Assembly: GCA_945860545.1 (NCBI GenBank)
Contig: CAMAQM010000017.1
Location: forward strand, 1 to 40,325
Length of the DNA stretch: 40,325 bases
From: Bifidobacterium breve
Lineage (GTDB): Bacteria > Actinomycetota > Acidimicrobiia > Acidimicrobiales > Acidimicrobilacustridaceae
Direction of reading: 5' to 3'
In this document: positions 8,329 to 15,239 of the stretch, piece by piece
Position numbering within the stretch: position 1 is the stretch's first letter
How the letters are laid out: each line of letters begins with the position of its first letter
Position numbers and translations under genes: made by a program
Notes under the pieces: generated by a model
Seen by the model: only the letters and a program-made list of their open reading frames with translations
Databases searched by the model: none
Told to the model about the DNA's origin: nothing

Positions 8329-9255
8329 GTGACGTGGCGAAGGGTGCTGGGCGGAGTGGGGCGAGTGCTGGTCGCCGCCGGAGTCGTGCTCCTTTTGTTC
8401 GTCGGCTACCAGCTGTGGGGCACGGGACTGGCGACACGGGCCGCCCAGGGTGACCTGACCGCACAGTTCGACACCCAACTCGAGCAGGTCGACGACATCC
8501 CCGCCGGTGATCCGACCCGCTACGAGGTGGCCGAAACCACGGTGGCCAACCTCGCCCCCGGCGACCCGGTGGGTCGGCTCGAGATCCCCGCCATCGACGT
8601 GGACTACACCGTGGTCGAGGGAGTGACCCTCGACGTGTTGGAGACCGGTCCCGGCCGGTTCCCCGAGACCTCGTTCCCCGGTCAGGCCGGCAACGCGGCG
8701 ATCGCAGGGCACCGCGCCACCTACGACGCACCGTTCAACCTTCTCGACGAACTCGTACCCGGCGACGAGGTGCGGGTCACCACCCTGCAGGGATCGTTCC
8801 TCTACGAGGTGCTTCCCCAGCCCAACCCCAGCGGGAACCCCGCCGACCCGGCCATCGGCCACTACCTCGTCGCACCGACCGCGGTGGAGATCCTCGACGA
8901 CAAGGGTGATGACCGCCTGACCCTGATGGGTTGCCACCCGCGCTACGGGTCAAGCCAACGCATCGTCGTCGAGGCCCGTCTCGTCACCGAGCCCGCACCC
9001 ACCACCCCCACACCCTCGGGTGTGCGTGACCCGGCGCCCAGTGACGAACTCCTCAGTGGTGAGGAGGGTTCGTGGGCGCCGGTGATCGGGTGGTCGGCCG
9101 GGGTTGTCGCTGCGGCAATCGCAGCGTGGTGGTTGGCGCACAAGCGACGGTGGGGGTGGCAGTTGGCCATCTACGTGGTGGCGACCCCGGTCGTCGGATT
9201 CCTGTTGTTCCGGTCGTTCGAGGCCATCACGGCGCTCAACCCGGTGGCGTACTGA
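8329..9255 (+). CDS. Class E-type sortase
   Basis: This 308-residue transpeptidase anchors surface proteins to the cell wall. An N-terminal membrane helix (about 10-28) precedes the sortase domain (about 80-215). The catalytic triad is visible: His128 in AIAGHRATYDAPF, Cys202 in LTLMGCHPRYG, and Arg211 in SSQRIVV. The TLMGCHP form is typical of actinobacterial class E sortases. Two further membrane helices (about 248-266 and 274-294) follow, so both ends are membrane-anchored. No LPXTG-like substrate gene was recognised in the window. The GTG start at 8329 is supported by the TAGGGT element before it. Confidence 0.93.
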   Translation: MTWRRVLGGVGRVLVAAGVVLLLFVGYQLWGTGLATRAAQGDLTAQFDTQLEQVDDIPAGDPTRYEVAETTVANLAPGDPVGRLEIPAIDVDYTVVEGVTLDVLETGPGRFPETSFPGQAGNAAIAGHRATYDAPFNLLDELVPGDEVRVTTLQGSFLYEVLPQPNPSGNPADPAIGHYLVAPTAVEILDDKGDDRLTLMGCHPRYGSSQRIVVEARLVTEPAPTTPTPSGVRDPAPSDELLSGEEGSWAPVIGWSAGVVAAAIAAWWLAHKRRWGWQLAIYVVATPVVGFLLFRSFEAITALNPVAY

Positions 9256-9256
9256 C

Positions 9257-9892
9257 GTGGACATCACCCGATCACGCACCCCTCGCCAGCGCTGGATGCT
9301 GGCAGCAGCGCTGACCGTGACCCTCGGCGCGCTCATGACGGGCTGCAGAGGCGCCGACCCCGAGGCACTCTCCGAGACCACCACGACCACCCCGCCCGAG
9401 ACCACCACGACGACCGAAGCACCGGTCGAGGCCGGCCAGGTGCTCTACGTGTACCGGCCCGGGGTTGGGGACTGTTACGACCGACGACGTGTCGACGGGG
9501 ACAGCGGCGAGTTCGTCACCCTGCTCCTCGACTGTTCGCTGCCCCACACCTATCAGGTATTCGCCACGTTCGAGTTCGACGACTCCACGCTGCCCGCCCG
9601 AAACCAGACAGAGTCGTCGGGCACCAACCTCGGCGAGGGGCCCACCGCACTGGTGCCCAGTGGCCCGCCGGCGTGGCCGGGCGACGACGCACTTGCCGGT
9701 GCCGCCCGACTGAACTGCCCACCCTTGTTCGCCGAATGGGTCGGGGTCCCCTACCCGGTGTCCGAACTGGAGATCTCCTGGATCGTCCCCGACCAGACCA
9801 GTTGGGACGACGGCAACCGACTCATCGCCTGCACGCTGTGGGACCCGTTCAACGACCGGATGTCAGGCGACAGCCGAAACATCGGCCGCTGA
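9257..9892 (+). CDS. Septum-formation-family lipoprotein
   Basis: This 211-residue exported protein has a lipoprotein signal peptide ending in LMTGC, with Cys30 as the lipidation site, then a Thr/Glu linker (ETTTTTPPETTTTTEAP). The folded part carries VGDCYD, LDCSLPHTYQVFA, LNCPPLF and LIACTLWD. That Cys/His spacing resembles the actinobacterial septum formation domain, and the four cysteines probably form two disulfides. The GTG at 9257 follows the sortase stop after one base, so the genes share a transcript, but the protein has no sorting signal. The precise function is unknown. Confidence 0.75.
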   Translation: MDITRSRTPRQRWMLAAALTVTLGALMTGCRGADPEALSETTTTTPPETTTTTEAPVEAGQVLYVYRPGVGDCYDRRRVDGDSGEFVTLLLDCSLPHTYQVFATFEFDDSTLPARNQTESSGTNLGEGPTALVPSGPPAWPGDDALAGAARLNCPPLFAEWVGVPYPVSELEISWIVPDQTSWDDGNRLIACTLWDPFNDRMSGDSRNIGR

Positions 9893-9900
9893 CAGAGCCG

Positions 9901-10629
9901 TCACTCCCCAGCGAAACGCGCGCCTCGACGCTCGTTGAACGCAGCGAGGCCCTCGGCGAGGTCGGCGCTGGCCCACGCCTCGGCCCACGCCGCCCGGTAG
10001 GTGTCCGACGCGGCGACGAGGTTCTCCGCCTCGTTGCAACCGATCTTGTGGCCGGCGATGGTCAACGGCGCCAACTGGGCAATGGCCCCAGCCCACTCAA
10101 GGGCGTCATCGAGACCGCCGAGGCGTTGCACGAACCCGGTGCGGTGGGCGTCAGCGCCGGGGAACGTCTCGGCGGCGAGCAGCATGGCCCGGGCCGTGCC
10201 CTGTCCGGCCATGCTCACGAGGCGCTGCACGGTCCATCCATCGACCATCAGACCCAGACGGGCAGCGGGGATACCGAACGTGGCGGTGGGGGTGGCCACC
10301 CGCAGGTCGCACGCCACCGCCAACTGGGTCCCCGCTCCCAATGCCGCCCCGTCGACGGCGGCAATGGTCGGGAAACGGGCGGAACGCAACCCCTCGAGCA
10401 CCTCGTTGAGGCGCTGCACGAACGCCGGGTCCTCAACACCTGAAAGGTCCGCTCCGGCACAGAAATGCCCTTCGGCGCCGGTGAGCACCAGCACGCGGGC
10501 GTCGCCGGTGGAGGCCGTGGCGGTGGCGGCGAGGAGACCTTCGAGCGCGTCTGCGTCGAGGGCGTTGCGCCGCTCGGGTCGGTCGATGGTCACGCACAGC
10601 ACCCGGTCGTGCCATTCGGTTCGGATCAC
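9901..10629 (-). CDS. Crotonase-fold protein lacking both catalytic glutamates
   Basis: This 242-residue member of the enoyl-CoA hydratase/isomerase family retains the CoA- and oxyanion-hole segments HFCAGADLSG and AAVDGAALGAG. At the two positions that carry catalytic Glu in true hydratases it has Gln (GAGTQLAVACD) and Ala (FGIPAARLGL). Simple hydratase activity is therefore doubtful, and another acyl-CoA reaction is more likely. The GTG start at 10629 has GGAGGGG upstream and follows the neighbouring paralogue's stop after one base, so the two crotonase genes form an operon. Confidence 0.88.
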   Translation of the reverse strand: MIRTEWHDRVLCVTIDRPERRNALDADALEGLLAATATASTGDARVLVLTGAEGHFCAGADLSGVEDPAFVQRLNEVLEGLRSARFPTIAAVDGAALGAGTQLAVACDLRVATPTATFGIPAARLGLMVDGWTVQRLVSMAGQGTARAMLLAAETFPGADAHRTGFVQRLGGLDDALEWAGAIAQLAPLTIAGHKIGCNEAENLVAASDTYRAAWAEAWASADLAEGLAAFNERRGARFAGE

Positions 10630-10630
10630 G

Positions 10631-11437
10631 TCACCCCTCCGTGGTTCGCCGCCAGCGTGGCGGCCGCTTCTCACTGAACGCAGCGATACCTTCCGCCGCC
10701 TCCTCCCCGTCGGCCACCACGCCGAGCAGGCCGTGCAGGCGCGCCAGCGCGTCGCCCGCAGCGAGGTCGAGCGTCTCGTAGAACGAGGTGCGCCCGATGC
10801 GCATCGCTTCGGGAGGTTTGGACGCCAGTGCGGTGGCCCACCGGGCCACACTGGCCTCGAGGTCGGCGGCGGGCACCACCTCGGTCACGAAACCGAGACT
10901 GAACGCCTCCGCGGCGTTCACCCGGCGACCCGTCATCATCAGTTCCAATGCCCGCTTGGGCGGCATCGAGCGAATGAGCGGGACGGTGATCATGAACGGC
11001 CACAGGCCGACGTCGATCTCGGGGGTGCCGAATACGGCGTTGTCTGCGGCGATGACCACGTCACATGACAGGGCAAGACCCATGCCGCCGGCGAGGGCGT
11101 ACCCGTGCACTGCAGCGATGGTCGGCTTACCGAGCGCCCACAGATCTTCAAACAGGGCGGCGAGCTGCCCGCGAGCGGCGTGGAGCGCATCGGGATCGCC
11201 ACCGGCCATTCCGCCAAGATCCGCTCCCGAGCAAAACGCCCGCTCCCCCGCGCCCTGCAACACCACCGCACCAACCCCGGGGTCGGCCCTGGCCTCAACG
11301 AGGCACTCACGCATGGCCTCAACCATCTCCCAGGTCATGGCGTTGCGCTGGGCAGGGCGGTTGAGCGTGAGTCGGGCCACCCCGGATTCAACCTCGTAGA
11401 CGAGCTCGTCACCCACGGCGTCACGTGCAACGGACAT
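10631..11437 (-). CDS. Enoyl-CoA hydratase/isomerase family protein
   Basis: This 268-residue crotonase-fold protein has an intact acyl-CoA pocket: FCSGADLGGM, then AAVHGYALAGGMGLALSCD. One of the two hydratase glutamates is present (FGTPEIDVGLW), while the other position is Gly (GGMGLAL). This one-Glu pattern is common in isomerases and other crotonases, so the reaction is left open. The ATG at 11437 is preferred to an upstream open stretch because a TAGGGT element ends eight bases before it. It is first in a two-gene operon with the downstream crotonase-fold gene. Confidence 0.9.
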   Translation of the reverse strand: MSVARDAVGDELVYEVESGVARLTLNRPAQRNAMTWEMVEAMRECLVEARADPGVGAVVLQGAGERAFCSGADLGGMAGGDPDALHAARGQLAALFEDLWALGKPTIAAVHGYALAGGMGLALSCDVVIAADNAVFGTPEIDVGLWPFMITVPLIRSMPPKRALELMMTGRRVNAAEAFSLGFVTEVVPAADLEASVARWATALASKPPEAMRIGRTSFYETLDLAAGDALARLHGLLGVVADGEEAAEGIAAFSEKRPPRWRRTTEG

Positions 11438-11445
11438 GGCCGCCG

Positions 11446-11451
11446 ACCCTA
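11446..11451 (-). promoter_or_regulatory. -10 element TAGGGT of the crotonase operon
   Basis: On the minus strand TAGGGT lies eight bases before the ATG at 11437, with no Shine-Dalgarno between. It matches the leaderless pattern at several other genes in the window. Confidence 0.5.
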
Positions 11452-11511
11452 CCCGCGCCACGTCGGTTGCGAGCGACGTCAAGGGTCCACCAGCGCGCCG
11501 GCACGTGACCG

Positions 11512-11517
11512 TAGCGT
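11512..11517 (+). promoter_or_regulatory. -10 element TAGCGT of the small membrane protein gene
   Basis: TAGCGT lies seven bases before the ATG at 11525, again leaving no room for a ribosome binding site. Together with the element on the other strand it makes 11438-11524 a compact divergent promoter. Confidence 0.45.
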
Positions 11518-11524
11518 TGACGTC

Positions 11525-11848
11525 ATGCAGACCCTCCTGCAATCCTCCGAACCTCAGGCATGGTTGTTGAGCCTGTTGCTGTTGGCCACGGCCATCGCTG
11601 GTATCGCAACGGTGGTGTGTGCGGTGGGCGTCATCGCCCAGCGTCTCCGCCGCAACGGGCAGCCCCGCACCACGGCGCAGCCCGTTGCGGTGACCGCATT
11701 GCCCGTTGGTGCCAGCACGGCGCTCGCCGCCATCACCGAGTTGCGGCCCGACCCCCGCAATGTGGTGGTCACCCATCGCGATCCCACCGGCGAAGTTCGT
11801 ATTCAGCCGATCGCCGCTCTCGGCAACCAGATTCCTCGCACCGCCTGA
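11525..11848 (+). CDS. Small single-pass membrane protein, unknown function
   Basis: This 107-residue protein has one strong membrane helix at about residues 13-38 (WLLSLLLLATAIAGIATVVCAVGVI), a basic RLRRNGQ stop-transfer segment and a soluble C-terminal part of about 65 residues. No known domain was recognised. The ATG at 11525 is chosen for its distance to the TAGCGT element. The frame extends upstream, but that part overlaps the divergent crotonase gene. The next gene, 24 bases on, is also a small membrane protein, and the pair may be co-transcribed. Confidence 0.6.
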   Translation: MQTLLQSSEPQAWLLSLLLLATAIAGIATVVCAVGVIAQRLRRNGQPRTTAQPVAVTALPVGASTALAAITELRPDPRNVVVTHRDPTGEVRIQPIAALGNQIPRTA

Positions 11849-11872
11849 CCCGATGAACGAGGCCGGCCTCCC

Positions 11873-12163
11873 ATGAGGCAGGCTGGTCAGGTGGAACCCG
11901 CCGAACAGCCCTCAGGCGACCCTGTCGTTGAACGGCGCCGCCGCATCGACGCGCTGACCCGACGTGGCCAGCGGGTCGGGTACCTGTTGTACCTGCTGGC
12001 CGCCATCGGGTTCTTCGTGGGGCTCGCAACCGGGTACACGTCGTGGCTGGTGACCACCATCTGGGTGTGCCTGATCGCCGGTTCGGTGGTGCTGGCCCCG
12101 GCCATCGTGTTCGCCTACGCCGTCAAGGCCGCCGACCGCGCCGACCGCGACAACGACTGGTAA
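11873..12163 (+). CDS. Small two-helix membrane protein, unknown function
   Basis: The product has up to 96 residues, with a charged N-terminal part (VERRRRIDALTRRGQRVG) and two membrane helices (about 37-55 and 61-83), ending in a polar ADRADRDNDW tail. The ATG at 11873 and a GTG at 11891 are both possible. The second is preceded by CAGGCT six bases upstream, close to the leaderless pattern of this genome, so it may be the true start. No family was recognised. The sequence looks coding: codon third positions are GC-rich and no stop interrupts it. Confidence 0.6.
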   Translation: MRQAGQVEPAEQPSGDPVVERRRRIDALTRRGQRVGYLLYLLAAIGFFVGLATGYTSWLVTTIWVCLIAGSVVLAPAIVFAYAVKAADRADRDNDW

Positions 12164-12272
12164 CGCCCGCTATCGGGGGGTGGGATCCGTCCGATGTCGG
12201 CATCGGCGCACCAATGGGGCCATACTTCGGGGGCGGATTTCCCGCCGCGCCGCACCCGAGGAGGGGACAACC

Positions 12273-13379
12273 ATGGCCAAGGCCGCAGTGCTGTTCGAGA
12301 CCAACGCACCACTTGAGATCCGCGACGACGTCGAGGTCGCCGACCCCGCTCCCGGCGAGGTGCGGGTGCGCACCGGCGCGTCAGGGGTCTGCCACTCCGA
12401 CCTGTCGGTAGCCAACGGCACCATCCCGCTGCCCTCCCCCATCGTGTTGGGCCACGAGGGTGCCGGCATCGTCGAGGCTGTCGGCGAGGGCGTCACCAAC
12501 GTTGCCCCCGGCGACAAGGTGGTGGTGTCATGGGTTCCGCAGTGCGGCGAGTGCTACATGTGCAACCACGGACAGCCGTACCTGTGTGAGAAGAACGCCA
12601 TGGCTGCGATGGCCGGCCTGCTCGACGGCACGACACGACTCAGTTCGCAGGGAACGGCGCTGCACCAGATGGGCATGGCCGGTTCGTTCAGCGACACCAT
12701 GATCATTCCGGAAATCTCGGCGGTGAAGGTTGACGCCGACATTCCCCTCGACGTGGCGGCCCTCATCGGGTGTGGGGTGCTCACCGGTGTCGGTGCGGCA
12801 ATCAACACCGCCGCCATTCAGGAAGGCGACACGGTTGCGGTCATCGGATGCGGCGGCGTTGGCCTCAACGTCATCCAGGGCGCCCGCATCGCCGGTGCCA
12901 GCGAGATCATCGCCATCGACATGATGGCCAACAAGCTTGAACTCGCCGAGCAGTTCGGTGCCACCACCCTCGTCAAGGCCGACGAGAGCGACCCGGTGAT
13001 GGCCGCCATGGCCAACGGTCGAGGTGCCGACGTGGCCTTTGAGGTGATCGGTCTTGGCGCCACCATGGAACAAGCCATCAACATGGTCCGCCCGGGCGGC
13101 GAGGTCGTCCTCGTCGGGGTGCCTCGCATGGACGTGTTCTTGAACCTCAACGCCGCGTTCACCTTCCTGTACATGGCAAAAACAGTCAAGGGCTGCTGGT
13201 ACGGGTCGGCCGACGTGCGCCGCGACGTCCCCCGTTTGCTGGCGCACTACCGTGCCGGCGACCTGAAGCTCGACGAACTCATCAGCCGCCGCATCGAACT
13301 CGAGGACGTCAACGAGGCGTTCTCGGCAATGGAGGCCGGCGAGGTTGCCCGCTCGGTCATCAATTACGGCATCGAGTGA
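12273..13379 (+). CDS. Zinc-dependent alcohol dehydrogenase (class III-like MDR family)
   Basis: This 368-residue medium-chain dehydrogenase has catalytic zinc ligands in SGVCHSD (Cys40) and GHEGAG (His61/Glu62). The structural zinc loop is complete with four cysteines at 91, 94, 97 and 105 (CGECYMCNHGQPYLC). The Rossmann motif VIGCGGVGLNVIQGA is followed by IAIDMM, where the Asp suggests NAD(H). It oxidises an alcohol or a thiol-aldehyde adduct. The sequence resembles the actinobacterial Zn-ADH group that includes mycothiol- and NDMA-dependent enzymes, but the substrate is not known. The start is set by GAGGAGGGG nine to fifteen bases upstream. A CCATACT box at 12220-12226 may be its -10. 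The stop overlaps the start of the TetR gene. Confidence 0.93.
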   Translation: MAKAAVLFETNAPLEIRDDVEVADPAPGEVRVRTGASGVCHSDLSVANGTIPLPSPIVLGHEGAGIVEAVGEGVTNVAPGDKVVVSWVPQCGECYMCNHGQPYLCEKNAMAAMAGLLDGTTRLSSQGTALHQMGMAGSFSDTMIIPEISAVKVDADIPLDVAALIGCGVLTGVGAAINTAAIQEGDTVAVIGCGGVGLNVIQGARIAGASEIIAIDMMANKLELAEQFGATTLVKADESDPVMAAMANGRGADVAFEVIGLGATMEQAINMVRPGGEVVLVGVPRMDVFLNLNAAFTFLYMAKTVKGCWYGSADVRRDVPRLLAHYRAGDLKLDELISRRIELEDVNEAFSAMEAGEVARSVINYGIE

Positions 13380-13969
13380 CGCATCCCCGGCTCCCCGCCG
13401 CTGAGCGGCGGCGACAACTCCTCGACTCGGCGGTATCGGTGTTCGCCGCAGCAGGTTTCCACCGCGCCTCGATGAACGACGTCGCCGCAGCGGCCGGGGT
13501 GACCAAACCGGTGCTCTACCAGCACTTCGCTTCCAAACACGACCTGTACCGGGAGTTGCTGCACGACGTCGGTGACCAGCTGCGCGAGCAGGTCGCCAAG
13601 GCCGCCCTCGACGGTGGTCTGCCCCGCCGCCAGGTGGAACAGGGTTTCGCCGCCTACTTCGACTGGGTCGGCACCCACACCGAGGGGTTCGCCGTGCTGT
13701 TCGCCGGGGAGACCAGGCGAGACCCGGTGTTCGCCGCCGAGGCGGAACGGGTCGAACGCGACATCGCCGACACCATCGCCGCCCTCATCGACGTCGAAGG
13801 ACTCGGTGTGGACCAGCGTCGACTGCTGGCGTTCGGGATCGTGGGCATGGCTGAGACCACCGCCCGTCACTGGCTGGCGGGCGAGACCACCACCGGTTCC
13901 GCCGATCTCGCCCAGCAGGTCTCGGCGCTGGCGTGGGCAGGGCTGCGGGGGCTGCGACCCGCCACGTAA
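13376..13969 (+). CDS. TetR-family transcriptional regulator
   Basis: This 197-residue protein has an N-terminal TetR helix-turn-helix (about 10-55: RRRQLLDSAVSVFAAAGFHRAS, then MNDVAAAAGVTKPVLYQHFASK) and a helical ligand-binding domain. The GTG start overlaps the dehydrogenase stop (GTGA), so it is cotranscribed with that enzyme and may control it. The C-terminal half is not specific enough to name a ligand. Acyl-CoA or related compounds are plausible given the neighbours. Confidence 0.92.
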   Translation: MTHPRLPAAERRRQLLDSAVSVFAAAGFHRASMNDVAAAAGVTKPVLYQHFASKHDLYRELLHDVGDQLREQVAKAALDGGLPRRQVEQGFAAYFDWVGTHTEGFAVLFAGETRRDPVFAAEAERVERDIADTIAALIDVEGLGVDQRRLLAFGIVGMAETTARHWLAGETTTGSADLAQQVSALAWAGLRGLRPAT

Positions 13970-14174
13970 CGAAGGCTGCGGTCGGGTTACAACTGGCGCG
14001 CAAGGCGGTGACAGGCGTTGTGTCGGTCACACCGCCACGCCATCCTCATCAGTCCACGGCAGCACCTATCAGTCCCGAAGCCCTCCCCGACGCCATCCAC
14101 GGCGCCGGTGCGTCGGGCAGGCGCAGCTGTTGCGTCTGGCCGTGGCGGGCGTCCCGACCTCGTCGAGGCGACCA
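13970..14174 (+). other. Intergenic stretch without a recognised element
   Basis: These 205 bases lie between the TetR gene and the next membrane protein gene. The frame of the downstream gene stays open through it, but the translation is Arg/Pro/Ser-rich and looks non-coding. I found no convincing hairpin or promoter box. Confidence 0.4.
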
Positions 14175-15215
14175 ATGCTCACTCTGTCGTTCCTGTTTCT
14201 CACCGTGCTCGTCGCCGGTGCCATCACCCTCATCAGCCGTTGGCAGGCACCTGGCGTCGATGCCCGATTGCTGTCACGTCGAGGCGAAACCCTCAACACA
14301 CTCGCCGCCATCGTCGAACGACGGGCGGAACATCCGGTGACGACCCTGGCCAGTCCGACCCTCCCTTCCTCGAACGGGGTCGTCGTACTCGGTTCTGCCG
14401 ATGGCGTTACCCCGGGGCTCACCCCGACACCTGCACCGCCGCCACCACTCCGGCCTGCGGTCAACACCACGGTTCCCCTCACCGTCGCCACCGAGCGTGG
14501 ACCGTGGCAACCGGCCACCGCAGCCAACCTGGCCCGGGTGGTGCAGGTGTCAAGCGTCGACCTGCCGCCCGACCCACTCACCCCCGACGACGACCCAACC
14601 CCGTGGGAGCCGTTGCCCGCTGCGAGCAGCCCGGCGTCCACCACCGGTGGGGCGGAACACGCCGCGGTCGTGCGGCGCCTCCCCCAGCCTCAGGGGATCC
14701 GCCACGGGTTCCCCACCGCCGATCGACGCGACCGGCGGCGCCGGGTGTTGGCTGCAGCGGCCATCGTCGTCGCACTGGCCAGCGTCGCTGTGGCGCTCGA
14801 GTTGCGTCGGCCCGGGCCGAACGCCCCGGTCATCACCGAGGAGCTCCTCACCGGTGGCGAGGTGGCCGCCGCCACACCTGACACGTCGGTTCCGACGGCG
14901 ACCGATGCCACCCCGGCGCCGACCACGCCGCTGGCTCCCACCGCCGTGAACGGTGATGAAGTCGGGTTCGCCGTGCTCCCACCGTTCACTCTCGACCTCG
15001 CTGCGGACCAGCCGTCATGGGTGCGGGTGGCGTCCATCGACGGCACGGTGCTCGCCGAACAGACGCTTCAACCCGGTGGCAGCACCCAGGTGGCGGTCAC
15101 CACACCGGTCACGGTGCGCACCGGCAACCCGGCGGGGCTGGTCGTGAGCGCCAACGGGAGACTGCTCGATCACCCGAGACTCCCGGGTCAGCCACTCACC
15201 CTCGCCGTGGGGTGA
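14175..15215 (+). CDS. Membrane protein with RodZ C-terminus-like domain
   Basis: This 346-residue protein has an N-terminal membrane helix (MLTLSFLFLTVLVAGAITLIS), a Pro/Thr-rich cytoplasmic or linker stretch, and a second helix near 195-212 (RVLAAAAIVVALASVAVALE). After a Thr/Pro linker the last 75 residues read FTLDLAADQPSWVRVASIDG and LAEQTLQPGGSTQVAVTTPV. That beta-rich pattern is like the DUF4115 domain at the end of RodZ, a cell-shape protein. The RodZ helix-turn-helix is absent, so it is not a full RodZ. GAGG lies before the ATG at 14175; a GTG at 14142 is an alternative start. Confidence 0.65.
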   Translation: MLTLSFLFLTVLVAGAITLISRWQAPGVDARLLSRRGETLNTLAAIVERRAEHPVTTLASPTLPSSNGVVVLGSADGVTPGLTPTPAPPPPLRPAVNTTVPLTVATERGPWQPATAANLARVVQVSSVDLPPDPLTPDDDPTPWEPLPAASSPASTTGGAEHAAVVRRLPQPQGIRHGFPTADRRDRRRRVLAAAAIVVALASVAVALELRRPGPNAPVITEELLTGGEVAAATPDTSVPTATDATPAPTTPLAPTAVNGDEVGFAVLPPFTLDLAADQPSWVRVASIDGTVLAEQTLQPGGSTQVAVTTPVTVRTGNPAGLVVSANGRLLDHPRLPGQPLTLAVG

Positions 15216-15239
15216 CCTGCAGTCGCTCCGGCAGGTCGC

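Noticed and set aside
8206-8937. Upstream extension of ccmA to a 462-residue protein
   Set aside because: The extra sequence is low in family resemblance and lies antisense to the sortase gene, which has a full catalytic triad.
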